DNA of 8,761 bases from Candidatus Nomurabacteria bacterium RIFCSPHIGHO2_01_FULL_39_10 (GTDB lineage Bacteria; Patescibacteriota; Minisyncoccia; Phycocordibacterales; UBA9973), in contig MFTJ01000058.1 in NCBI GenBank assembly GCA_001786805.1, positions 3,185 through 11,945 on the forward strand, written 5' to 3'. Position numbers and translations under genes: made by a program. Positions 1 through 6,144 of the stretch are shown here, piece by piece (position 1 is the first letter of the stretch; each line of letters opens with the position of its first letter). The notes below the pieces were generated by a model. The model made no database searches. It was not told the origin of the DNA and saw only the letters and a list, made by a program, of their open reading frames with translations.

Positions 1-1
1 C

Positions 2-907
2 GCCACGACAGCACCCGAGGAGTTGTCTGAAATTTCCATACTTTACCGCGCTAATTTTCAGTCGCGGGCACTGGAAGAAGCGATGCTCAGATACAATATC
101 CCATATCAAGTCTTGGGCGTTAAATTTTTTGAAAGAAAAGAAATAAAAGACACTTTGGCGTATCTGCGAGCGACGCTAAACAGAGACAGCCTTTCCGACA
201 TAAAAAGAATAATCAATTTCCCCGCGCGGGGCATCGGCAAAGCCACTCTAGTTAAAATTTTCGCTGGCGATATGGAAAACTTGCCGATAAAAATGAGAAT
301 TAAAATAAATAATTTTTACGAAATACTGGAAGCGATAAAAGAAAAAATTCATATCGCCAAAACTAGCGACATAATAAAATTTGTAGTGAAAAAATCCGGC
401 ATTGAAGCTGAACTTTCTGAAGGCGGAGAAGAAAAAATAGAAAGACTGGAAAATATAAAAGAATTGGCAACACTCGCGCTTAAATATGACAGCTTGTCTG
501 AAGGACGCGGTGTAGAAAAACTTTTAGAAGACGCTTCGCTGGCGTCAGATCAAGATTCACTAATAGATAATCAGGCGAAAAAAGAAAAAATAAACGCCGT
601 AAAATTGATGACGGTACATGCGTCTAAAGGGCTTGAGTTTAAATATGTGTTTGTGGCAGGTCTTGAAGACGGGCTTTTCCCTCATGAAAGAAATGGGGAA
701 GAAGTTGATAACGAGGAAGAGCGCAGGCTTTTTTATGTGGCTGTCACCCGCGCCAAAGAAAAATTATTTTTATCATTCGCAAATTTCCGCACCATCTTCG
801 GTTCGCGCCAGATAAACGCTCCGTCCGAATTTATTTCCGACATCCCGGCGGATTTATTGGAAAAAGAAGGGGAAAACGGGAAGATAAAAACAATTTACTT
901 GGAGTAG
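2..907 (+). CDS. uvrD: UvrD/PcrA-type ATP-dependent 3'-5' DNA helicase, C-terminal part (5' truncated by window)
   Basis: This is the C-terminal portion of a superfamily 1A helicase, which unwinds DNA during nucleotide excision repair, mismatch repair and removal of stalled replication intermediates. The frame is open to the left edge (first full codon at 2), so the TTG at 23 is internal rather than the start. About 301 residues are visible. Near the start, 'SILYRANFQSRALEEAM' is motif IV. The 2B-domain region follows, with 'FPARGIG' at about 221-238. Motif V, 'LMTVHASKGLEFKYVFVAG', lies at about 605-660. Motif VI, 'EEERRLFYVAVTRAKEKL', lies at about 713-767. The Walker A/B motifs of domain 1A must lie upstream of the window. 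The protein ends soon after the conserved 'PSEFISDIP', so it lacks the longer C-terminal tail (Tudor-like domain) of Firmicutes PcrA. UvrD versus PcrA cannot be decided here. rsmA follows 45 bp downstream on the same strand. Confidence 0.95.
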   Translation, partial: ATTAPEELSEISILYRANFQSRALEEAMLRYNIPYQVLGVKFFERKEIKDTLAYLRATLNRDSLSDIKRIINFPARGIGKATLVKIFAGDMENLPIKMRIKINNFYEILEAIKEKIHIAKTSDIIKFVVKKSGIEAELSEGGEEKIERLENIKELATLALKYDSLSEGRGVEKLLEDASLASDQDSLIDNQAKKEKINAVKLMTVHASKGLEFKYVFVAGLEDGLFPHERNGEEVDNEEERRLFYVAVTRAKEKLFLSFANFRTIFGSRQINAPSEFISDIPADLLEKEGENGKIKTIYLE

Positions 908-938
908 TTGAAAGTTATGAAGTTCATAAAGTTATAAA
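908..938 (+). promoter_or_regulatory. weak candidate rsmA promoter
   Basis: TTGAAA at 908-913 (five of six matches to TTGACA) and TATAAA at 933-938 (five of six matches to TATAAT) are separated by 19 bp, slightly more than the 17-bp optimum. Transcription would begin near 945, leaving only about 8 nt before the rsmA ATG at 953. The region also contains the AAGTT palindrome, which could overlap the promoter spacer. Read-through from the helicase gene is equally possible. Confidence 0.3.
915..929. repeat. 15-nt palindrome within an AAGTT-rich spacer
   Basis: In the 45-bp gap between the helicase gene and rsmA, TTATGAA-G-TTCATAA is a perfect inverted repeat with 7-bp arms around one central base. 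It is embedded in near-direct copies of AAGTT starting at 912, 920 and 929, a spacing of 8-9 bp. It may be an operator or part of a dispersed intergenic repeat; its function is unknown. The stem is too weak and too A+T-rich to be a convincing terminator. Confidence 0.5.
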
Positions 939-952
939 GTAAATACAAAAAA

Positions 953-1792
953 ATGCAAAAGCAAATTCATAAAGCAAAAAAGTCATTGGGGCAGAATTTT
1001 TTAAAGGGAGAATTTGCTCTGCGTAAAATTATTGAAGCGGGAGAAATAAAAAAGAGCGATGTGATTTTAGAAATAGGACCGGGCAGAGGAGCGCTTACAA
1101 ATAAGTTGCTAGAGACTAGGTGTAAGGTTCTAGCAATAGAGAAAGATGGAGAACTTTGTGAATTTTTGAAAATAAAATTTGAAAAAGAAATTTTATCCGG
1201 ACAATTAAATTTAATTCTTGGAGACATTCTGAAATGGGAAATTGGAAATTATAAATTTAGCAATTACAAAGTAATTGCTAATATTCCTTACAACATCACC
1301 GGAGCTATTTTGAAAAAGTTTCTCACCGCAGAGCATCAACCCGAACTCATGGTGCTAATGATACAACACGAAGTGGCGCAAAGAATAGTCGCGCAAAACA
1401 AGAAAGAAAGCCTGCTTTCAATTTCTGTAAAAGCGTACGGAGAGCCAAAAATGGTTATGAAGGTTGATAAAAGATATTTCTCGCCCCAGCCAAAAGTAAA
1501 TTCGGCGATAATTGCTATTAAAAATATCTCGCGCGACAAACTTGTCAACCTATTGTCAACATGGGATGTTGACAAGCCGGCAGGTCGACAAGTTGATGAG
1601 ATTAGGTTTTGGGAAATAGTGAAAGCTGGCTTTGCGCACAAGAGAAAAAAACTCTCCAGCAACCTAAAACAAATCTGCCAAAGCAAGGCTTTGGCAGATT
1701 TTGGAAATAAAAGAGCGGAGAATTTAACACTGGCGGATTGGGTTGAGCTAGCCTCTAGCGAGGGGATGGAGAAGAGCCTGTTGTCGGAGTAA
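953..1792 (+). CDS. rsmA: 16S rRNA (adenine1518-N6/adenine1519-N6)-dimethyltransferase RsmA (KsgA)
   Basis: RsmA uses S-adenosylmethionine to dimethylate the two adjacent adenines in helix 45 of 16S rRNA, a late checkpoint in small-subunit assembly. The 279-residue protein starts with the family signature 'SLGQNFL' (11-17). SAM-binding motif I is 'EIGPGRG' (40-46), the acidic residue after strand 2 is E63, motif III 'GD' is at 90-91, and catalytic motif IV is 'NIPYNI' (110-115). 'FSPQPKVNSAII' (176-187) and the basic 'FAHKRKKLSSNL' (227-238) belong to the rRNA-binding C-terminal region. Length is slightly above the usual 260-275. The extra residues fall near 197-217 and 240-252, where the DNA forms perfect hairpins (annotated separately), suggesting in-frame palindromic insertions. 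The ATG at 953 has no clear Shine-Dalgarno. The 3' end overlaps the convergent gene by 38 bp. Confidence 0.97.
   Translation: MQKQIHKAKKSLGQNFLKGEFALRKIIEAGEIKKSDVILEIGPGRGALTNKLLETRCKVLAIEKDGELCEFLKIKFEKEILSGQLNLILGDILKWEIGNYKFSNYKVIANIPYNITGAILKKFLTAEHQPELMVLMIQHEVAQRIVAQNKKESLLSISVKAYGEPKMVMKVDKRYFSPQPKVNSAIIAIKNISRDKLVNLLSTWDVDKPAGRQVDEIRFWEIVKAGFAHKRKKLSSNLKQICQSKALADFGNKRAENLTLADWVELASSEGMEKSLLSE
1257..1281. repeat. perfect 11-bp hairpin with AAA loop inside rsmA
   Basis: TTAGCAATTAC at 1257-1267 is exactly the reverse complement of GTAATTGCTAA at 1271-1281, leaving a 3-nt loop. It encodes residues just before catalytic motif IV of RsmA. It is seen directly; whether it matters in RNA, in DNA or not at all is unknown. 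Confidence 0.75.
1541..1592. repeat. nested GACAAG/CTTGTC inverted repeats inside rsmA
   Basis: TTGTCAACAT at 1553-1562 pairs perfectly with ATGTTGACAA at 1566-1575 around a GGG loop (10-bp stem). CTTGTCAAC at 1541-1549 is an alternative partner for GTTGACAAG at 1568-1576. A further near-copy, GTCGACAAG, lies at 1584-1592. In frame this stretch encodes 'VDKPAGRQVDE', which is not part of the conserved RsmA core. It looks like a small palindromic insertion that kept the reading frame. Confidence 0.7.
1671..1701. repeat. perfect 14-bp hairpin with AAG loop inside rsmA
   Basis: AAATCTGCCAAAGC at 1671-1684 is the exact reverse complement of GCTTTGGCAGATTT at 1688-1701, with only three bases between. 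It encodes RsmA residues of about 240-250, in the C-terminal region just after the conserved basic stretch. It is the longest perfect stem I found in the window. It is not followed by a T-run and lies within the gene, so it is not a normal intrinsic terminator. Confidence 0.8.
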
Positions 1793-2774
1793 TGGTACCC
1801 ATGGTAGGAATAATAATAGGAACAAAACCGCCGGGTATTACACACACACCGGGTGGAATATAAGCCCCAAGAAGAGCTCCAGTGAAGGGTATGTTGTAGC
1901 TGGCAAAACCTTGGGTTCCGGGATAATAGGTAAGTATGTATACTCTGGGTGGAATAGAGGGCAACACAATATTCAACATCCAACTGACGTTATACGCGCA
2001 AAAAAAGGGAAAAGTTAAAAACCCGCCAAACTGCACTCCTATAGCGGCATAAGCCACAGAAGGGCTAATTCCTAAAAAAGAAAGAGTTTTGTGAACAAAA
2101 TTCTTAAAAATAGTTGGGGATTGCTCATTTTTCAGGTTAGTGCTTAATTTACTATCATTAGTCAGAGTTTCTTCAAACTTTTTTTTGTAGTCTATGCCAC
2201 TTTCTAAAATTTCTTTTTTAAGAGAATCGGCTATAAGGGCAAGTTCGCTTTCACTTGAACCATTCTGCCTGCTTACGGCAACAACATTTTCAATAAATTG
2301 ATCCATGTTTTCAAGATTTGGGTTTATATTTTCTGTATTTTCTTGAGAGAGTTCTTTTTTTTCATCAATATTGTTGATAACTGAATCTGTGTTGCTTGGA
2401 AAAGAATCAGAAGAAAGAGGAATGGAATTCTCTGCGCAATTGCTTGCTAAGGTCATTCCATTTGGACAAACCAAGTCTTCCAAAGCTGTGAAATCGCCTG
2501 AAAACAAAGCGGCACGTGTCAAAGGACCCACTATTCCATCAACCGCCAACACATTATTTGATTGGAAGGCTTTTACGGCAGACTTGGTCAAGGGACCAAA
2601 CTTGCCGTCTTGAGATACCCCGACTACGCTTTGCAGGCATTTAACCTCGGCTCCTTTAGAGCCGATTCTCAAAGTTTGGGTGATACTGCAACCTGCCAAA
2701 GCCGGCGGCGTAAAAGCAACTTGGGAATAAAACAGGAGAGTCAAAAAAATAAAAAAGTAAAAAAATCCTTTCAT
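1755..2774 (-). CDS. exported peptidoglycan-binding protein with C-terminal CPR-type cysteine domain
   Basis: 339 residues from the ATG at 2774. This start is preferred to the in-frame TTG at 2801 because it begins directly with a signal peptide: Lys2, then a hydrophobic stretch to about 25, then 'ALAGC'. 'LAGC' (26-29) fits a lipobox, but C29 could instead form a disulfide with C46. Residues 30-90 are a PG_binding_1 domain ('LRIGSKGAEVKCLQ', 'DGKFGPLTKSAVKAFQ', 'VDGIVGPLTRAAL') that should bind peptidoglycan. 'CPNGMTLASNC' (103-113) is a second cysteine pair. An acidic, probably helical linker (about 130-225) follows. A C-terminal domain from about 246 ('GVQFGGFLTFPFFCAYN ... GAYIPPGVC', C259 and C311) resembles a domain I know from CPR surface proteins; its function is unknown to me. 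The end is Ser/Thr/Pro-rich. It is divergent from the gene at 2836 and convergent with rsmA. Confidence 0.88.
   Translation of the reverse strand: MKGFFYFFIFLTLLFYSQVAFTPPALAGCSITQTLRIGSKGAEVKCLQSVVGVSQDGKFGPLTKSAVKAFQSNNVLAVDGIVGPLTRAALFSGDFTALEDLVCPNGMTLASNCAENSIPLSSDSFPSNTDSVINNIDEKKELSQENTENINPNLENMDQFIENVVAVSRQNGSSESELALIADSLKKEILESGIDYKKKFEETLTNDSKLSTNLKNEQSPTIFKNFVHKTLSFLGISPSVAYAAIGVQFGGFLTFPFFCAYNVSWMLNIVLPSIPPRVYILTYYPGTQGFASYNIPFTGALLGAYIPPGVCVIPGGFVPIIIPTMGTITPTTGSSPSPR
2575..2608. repeat. interrupted hairpin inside the peptidoglycan-binding domain
   Basis: ACGGCA (2575-2580) pairs with TGCCGT (2603-2608), and TTGGTC (2584-2589) pairs with GACCAA (2594-2599). A 3x3 internal loop separates the two stems and an AAGG loop closes the hairpin. 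The stretch encodes the conserved 'GKFGPLTKSAV' core, so protein-level constraint may explain it. It is weaker than the rsmA hairpins. Confidence 0.4.
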
Positions 2775-2786
2775 TGGAGAAATGAT

Positions 2787-2792
2787 ATCATA
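2787..2792 (-). promoter_or_regulatory. candidate -10 box of the peptidoglycan-binding protein gene
   Basis: On the minus strand TATGAT lies 12 nt before the ATG at 2774 and overlaps a 10-nt palindrome, ATGATATCAT (2782-2791). Initiation about 7 nt downstream would give a very short leader. There is no Shine-Dalgarno before the ATG and no good -35 hexamer. Confidence 0.35.
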
Positions 2793-2808
2793 ATTTGGCA
2801 AAAAGGTG

Positions 2809-2828
2809 TATAATTAGTTCATAATTAG
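2809..2828 (+). promoter_or_regulatory. consensus -10 box with 11-bp tandem repeat in the divergent intergenic region
   Basis: TATAAT at 2809-2814 matches the -10 consensus for the gene starting at 2836. It overlaps the first of two identical TAATTAG copies (2811-2817 and 2822-2828), spaced by one DNA helical turn (11 bp). That arrangement fits a tandem operator for a regulator acting on one or both divergent genes, but no regulator gene is visible here. No clear -35 was found. Confidence 0.4.
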
Positions 2829-2835
2829 AAAGATT

Positions 2836-3774
2836 TTGTTAAAATACAAAAGGACGCTTTGGGTCGCTTTGGCGGTATTGTTTGTCGTTGCCATTTTTTT
2901 TGTAAAAAACAACACAACATTCAAAAATCAGCCCGCCCTAGTTCCGGGTGAGACAAAAGATGGTCTTGTTTATGGCAATGAAACGTTGGAAGATTTTGTG
3001 AACAAAGATACCGACGGCGACACTGTGCTGGATTGGCAGGAAAATTTGTACGGTCTTGACCCAACCAAGAAAGAAACGACCGCGGGAACGCCGGACAGCG
3101 TAGTAATAAACAAGATAAAAACTCTTCAGAATGACGGAAGCGGAGAACCTCTCCTGAAAAGCATAGGTAGCGCAAATGAGGAAAACTTGTCGCAGACCGA
3201 CAAGTTTTCCAGAGAACTTTTCGCGACCATTGTCGCCGCCAATCAGAGCGGGATTATGGACCAGGCAAAAATAGAGGAACTAAGCGCGTCTTTGGCCGAA
3301 CATATTCAAAATTCTCCGCCTAGAAAGGTATTTTATATATTTGACATAAAAACAACAAGCGATAACAGCGTACAGGCTTTCAAAAATTACAATAAAGCCT
3401 TGAATGACATTTACACAAAATACCCGCCGATAAATTACACGATATTGGATGTGCTGGAAAAGTTTATGATTGATGAAAATGATGTTGATGCCAGCGCGCT
3501 CCTAAAACTTGATCCAATCATAACGCAAACGAACAAAATCATAGACGCAATGGTAAAAACTGCCGCGCCGCAGTCTATTTCAGCCCTGCATTTGAGCGTC
3601 ATAAACTCTCTAGAGAGGCTGATGGAAAATATAAGCGATATGAAGCTTTATGAAAGCGATGTCATCGTGGCGCTCGGAGGCATAAGCAAATATCAAGACA
3701 GCGCAAATAGACTGGAGTCGGACCTAAACGCTCTCTCAAACGCAATTAATCAAAAATTAAGGAGCGAGCAGTAA
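2836..3774 (+). CDS. membrane-anchored EF-hand-like (thrombospondin type 3-like) protein of CPR type
   Basis: 312 residues. The start is taken as TTG at 2836: it follows an AGAAAGA purine stretch closely and keeps the basic N-terminus ('LKYKR') ahead of a single hydrophobic segment (about 8-23), giving an N-in membrane anchor or uncleaved signal. An in-frame TAG at 2815 excludes a much longer form; an ATT start at 2833 is possible. Residues 58-69 ('DTDGDTVLDWQE') have acidic side chains at loop positions 1, 3, 5, 9 and 12, as in a calcium-binding EF-hand or thrombospondin type 3 loop. From about 115 to the end the protein is mostly helical, with 'FDIKTTSDNSVQAFKNYNKAL' split around 169-189 as the most conserved-looking part. 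I know similar proteins beside secretion genes in CPR genomes, but their role is not established. It probably sits on the outer membrane face and precedes the secreted protein gene by 47 bp. Confidence 0.85.
   Translation: MLKYKRTLWVALAVLFVVAIFFVKNNTTFKNQPALVPGETKDGLVYGNETLEDFVNKDTDGDTVLDWQENLYGLDPTKKETTAGTPDSVVINKIKTLQNDGSGEPLLKSIGSANEENLSQTDKFSRELFATIVAANQSGIMDQAKIEELSASLAEHIQNSPPRKVFYIFDIKTTSDNSVQAFKNYNKALNDIYTKYPPINYTILDVLEKFMIDENDVDASALLKLDPIITQTNKIIDAMVKTAAPQSISALHLSVINSLERLMENISDMKLYESDVIVALGGISKYQDSANRLESDLNALSNAINQKLRSEQ
3180..3210. repeat. perfect 13-bp hairpin inside the EF-hand-like protein gene
   Basis: GGAAAACTTGTCG read from 3180 (G at 3180, then 3181-3192) pairs exactly with CGACAAGTTTTCC at 3198-3210, around the 5-nt loop CAGAC. 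It encodes residues of about 115-125. The CTTGTCG/CGACAAG core resembles the GACAAG elements in rsmA (1541-1592), so the two may belong to one repeat family. Confidence 0.7.
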
Positions 3775-3804
3775 TTCAAGCTTCACTACGGAGTCAATAA
3801 GTTA

Positions 3805-3810
3805 TATAAT
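3805..3810 (+). promoter_or_regulatory. candidate -10 box for the large secreted protein gene
   Basis: A perfect TATAAT lies 11 nt before the ATG at 3822, in the 47-bp gap after the upstream gene. Initiation 6-8 nt after the box would leave a leader of only a few bases, or place the ATG at 3840 as the translated start. No Shine-Dalgarno is visible before either ATG. The -35 region is poor. Confidence 0.4.
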
Positions 3811-3821
3811 AAAGCGATAAA

Positions 3822-6098
3822 ATGACGGCAAAAAATAAAATGGCAAAATTAATTTCCACTTTTCTGATTGTTTCAATACTTTCGCCTGCTATTTTATTTT
3901 CCGCGCCTAAACAAGCAATGGCCCAGCCGGGAGCGACAGCGGCGTTTTCCGTGCCGGTAGCCGACATTCCTCAAGAAACCGCAGGCTGGCTTTCCCAGGC
4001 CCTGCATGTGATAACCTCGGGTTCAACGGTAACAAACACCACTCTCCATATCAAAGATTTTGCGCAATTTCTTCTTCAGCAAATTCTTATGCGTGTGGCA
4101 AAAGCGACCCTGGCGAGGATAACTCAGGCCACTATAAATTGGATTAACTCCGATTTTCATGGCTCTCCGCTATTCTTGGAAAATCCGGAATCATTTTTTA
4201 GGGATATAGCCAAATCGGAAGTTAGAAATTTGGTGGATATGATCGGCTATGACTCGTTCAGGTTTCCTTTCGGTAGGCAAACCGCGCTCAATGTTATTAA
4301 TAGCTACAAAAGCCAGCTGTATATAAATGCACAATATACCTTGAGCAAGGTGATAAATGATCCCAGGCTACTTGTGCGTTACAGAAATGATTTTAATTAC
4401 GGGGGATGGAACGGATTTTTGATAAACACCCAGTATCCGCAAAATAATTATCTGGGGTTTCAGGGGATAATCCAGCAAAATTTGGCAAGCCGGCTGGAGG
4501 GAACGCTTCAGGCTCCAGCCCAAAAAGTGCAAAACCTTCTACAGCAAGGTATGGGCTTTTTGTCTCCGCAAACCTGCCCAAGCAACCCAAAATATAACAA
4601 TGGCATAAACGAATTTCTGAAGCCAAGCTTTAAAACGACGGTAGCATTTGACCCTCCAGAAGAATATGAAATAGGGGACGATGGTACATACACACAATCT
4701 CAAGCTAGGTTTGCTCAATATGAAAAGGAATACAATGCGGCCATAGCGGCAGATAGAGTTATGTGGGCGGAGAAAAATGACTGTCCGGGCGGTTTGGTAA
4801 ATACTACTCCCGGATCGGTGGTGGGAAACCATATAATGGATGCGATGGGGTCAAATTTGCGCCAGACGGAACTCGGCGCGGCCTTGGGCAACAGCTTGTC
4901 CGCTATTTTTGACGCGCTGTTAAATCACTTTTTGGATAAAGGCTTGAACGCCCTCGCAGACACGGTCAGTCCTAGTCCATCAGACGATAACTGGAGTTAC
5001 GAAGATCAAAGATTAGGCGGGAACTATATTGTGACAAGCGCGCCTTCGTTGAATGTCCCGCAGAATGTTTCGGTCAGAGTCGGTCAAACAACCAGCACTG
5101 CCATCTTCGGCGGCACAGGGAATTATACGATAGAACCAAAAGTAGACCCAACAGGAGCAATAATCGCCACAATTGATACAAAAATTTCCGCTGGTGGCGC
5201 CTCTAGTTCAAAACTTTCTGTTATGGGTATTGCGCCAATAAATCCTTCGGACAAATCTACCCGAACTGCCACATTTGTTGTTAAAGATCAAAGTGATCAA
5301 ATAGTTAAACCAGTTACCGTTAATGTCAAAGTGTACGCTATAGGAGTTTTGGCAGTTACAAAAACAACAAACTGCATCCCTCTAGATATTAATAAGAATT
5401 GTGTTGTAACAGACACCAATACTCCGTTTTTCACAAGTATAGAAGGCGGTACAGAACCTTACAGCATAGCAACAGGTCCTGGCGCAGGTCCTGATATAGG
5501 AATCGCAATAGTGACTCTTGACCCTGATAGCGGAAATTTGATTATAACCGGTGTCGGTAGCGGCAAAACCTTCGTCACGATAAAAGATTCTGCAAACTAC
5601 GCGATAAGAGTTGATATTGAGATAGGTGGCGTACAAAACTTGAGCATCCAACCGTATATTGTGGCTCCTTTTGGTAAGAGCATGTATGAAATAAAGGGCG
5701 GCACGCCAAAGTTTGAGGTGGAAAATGTGTCTGATCCATCGGTGGCAACCGCTACAATTGTTGATATTGCGGGAACTTCCGAATCCGGAAATTTTACCAG
5801 CCAATATTTAGAAATCAACGGTAAGTCGGGAGGCACATCGGCAGTTACAATAAAAGATCAATCTGCGCCAGTAAAAAGAGCCGGCGCTATTGTCAATGTG
5901 GTAAGTGGCGCCGCCACCGACACGCTCAAAGCCGACCCATTGGGAATCTGTTTCGGCGCCCCTATAATCGTTAACAAAGGCGCGTACTCGGAAATAGCAG
6001 GGATAAGCAAAACAAATTGCGCCAATATCTCGCCATGGATGTACTGGTGCGAAGGTACAAAAGTTTGTCAACAAAGCAAACCTGCCAGAAGCAGTTAG
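3822..6098 (+). CDS. large secreted protein of the CPR type IV secretion/pilus-like cluster with three Ig-like repeats
   Basis: 758 residues from the ATG at 3822; the ATG at 3840 is an alternative, giving 752. A signal peptide runs to about 35, with cleavage likely after 'AMA'. Residues of about 55-390 are mostly helical and contain stretches I associate with a CPR family found beside VirB6-like genes: 'ATINWINSDFHGSPLFLENP' (about 105-124), 'GGWNGFLINTQYPQNNYLGF' and 'TTPGSVVGNHIMDAMG'. From about 405 to 700 there are three related beta-rich units. Each has a 'GGT..Y/F' motif ('GGTGNYTI', 'GGTEPYSI', 'GGTPKFEV' near 430, 541 and 626) and an 'IKD' or 'VKDQS' strand near 488, 587 and 677. This pattern fits bacterial Ig-like domains of surface adhesins. 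The C-terminus carries four cysteines (C709, then 'TNC...WMYWCEGTKVC'). Function is inferred as extracellular structural or adhesive; no enzymatic motif is seen. Confidence 0.88.
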   Translation: MTAKNKMAKLISTFLIVSILSPAILFSAPKQAMAQPGATAAFSVPVADIPQETAGWLSQALHVITSGSTVTNTTLHIKDFAQFLLQQILMRVAKATLARITQATINWINSDFHGSPLFLENPESFFRDIAKSEVRNLVDMIGYDSFRFPFGRQTALNVINSYKSQLYINAQYTLSKVINDPRLLVRYRNDFNYGGWNGFLINTQYPQNNYLGFQGIIQQNLASRLEGTLQAPAQKVQNLLQQGMGFLSPQTCPSNPKYNNGINEFLKPSFKTTVAFDPPEEYEIGDDGTYTQSQARFAQYEKEYNAAIAADRVMWAEKNDCPGGLVNTTPGSVVGNHIMDAMGSNLRQTELGAALGNSLSAIFDALLNHFLDKGLNALADTVSPSPSDDNWSYEDQRLGGNYIVTSAPSLNVPQNVSVRVGQTTSTAIFGGTGNYTIEPKVDPTGAIIATIDTKISAGGASSSKLSVMGIAPINPSDKSTRTATFVVKDQSDQIVKPVTVNVKVYAIGVLAVTKTTNCIPLDINKNCVVTDTNTPFFTSIEGGTEPYSIATGPGAGPDIGIAIVTLDPDSGNLIITGVGSGKTFVTIKDSANYAIRVDIEIGGVQNLSIQPYIVAPFGKSMYEIKGGTPKFEVENVSDPSVATATIVDIAGTSESGNFTSQYLEINGKSGGTSAVTIKDQSAPVKRAGAIVNVVSGAATDTLKADPLGICFGAPIIVNKGAYSEIAGISKTNCANISPWMYWCEGTKVCQQSKPARSS
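4492..4520. repeat. 8-bp inverted repeat inside the secreted protein gene
   Basis: GGCTGGAG (4492-4499) and CTCCAGCC (4513-4520) are perfect inverted copies separated by 13 nt. This is a modest G+C-rich stem in coding sequence with no flanking T-run. It may be coincidental. Confidence 0.35.
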
Positions 6099-6144
6099 CG
6101 CAAAATGGTAAAATAATAGGTAGTTGGAAAGTTTGTAAAGGATA

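Noticed and set aside
220..231. 12-nt palindrome CCCCGCGCGGGG in the helicase gene
   Set aside because: It encodes the conserved 'FPARGIG' motif, and a short self-complementary stretch in a locally G+C-rich spot is easily explained by codon choice.
908..952. AAGTT-rich spacer as a CRISPR or phage attachment site
   Set aside because: Copies are 5-7 bp and spaced by 8-9 bp, much too short for CRISPR repeats, and no integrase or tRNA gene lies nearby.
1671..1701. The 14-bp rsmA hairpin as an intrinsic terminator
   Set aside because: It has no following T-run, has a 3-nt loop and sits about 90 bp before the end of the rsmA coding sequence.
1336..1983. Minus-strand open frame of 215 codons across the rsmA end
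   Set aside because: It lies antisense to the well-supported rsmA and overlaps the 3' end of the real minus-strand gene in another frame. Its translation shows no domain or signal and is rich in Ser, Tyr and Cys, as expected of a shadow frame.
4508..4832. Overlapping short minus-strand frames inside the large secreted protein gene
   Set aside because: Two overlapping antisense frames without start signals or motifs. The plus-strand gene explains the coding signal.
5473..5493. Two CAGGTCCTG copies 12 bp apart
   Set aside because: They encode Gly-Pro repeats in a loop of the second Ig-like unit. There are only two copies, so there is no case for an array or CRISPR.
5382..5804. Minus-strand open frame of 140 codons opposite the Ig-like repeats
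   Set aside because: It is antisense to the continuous 758-codon gene, and the translated residues are typical of a complementary-frame artefact (many Cys, Tyr and Arg) with no recognisable motif.
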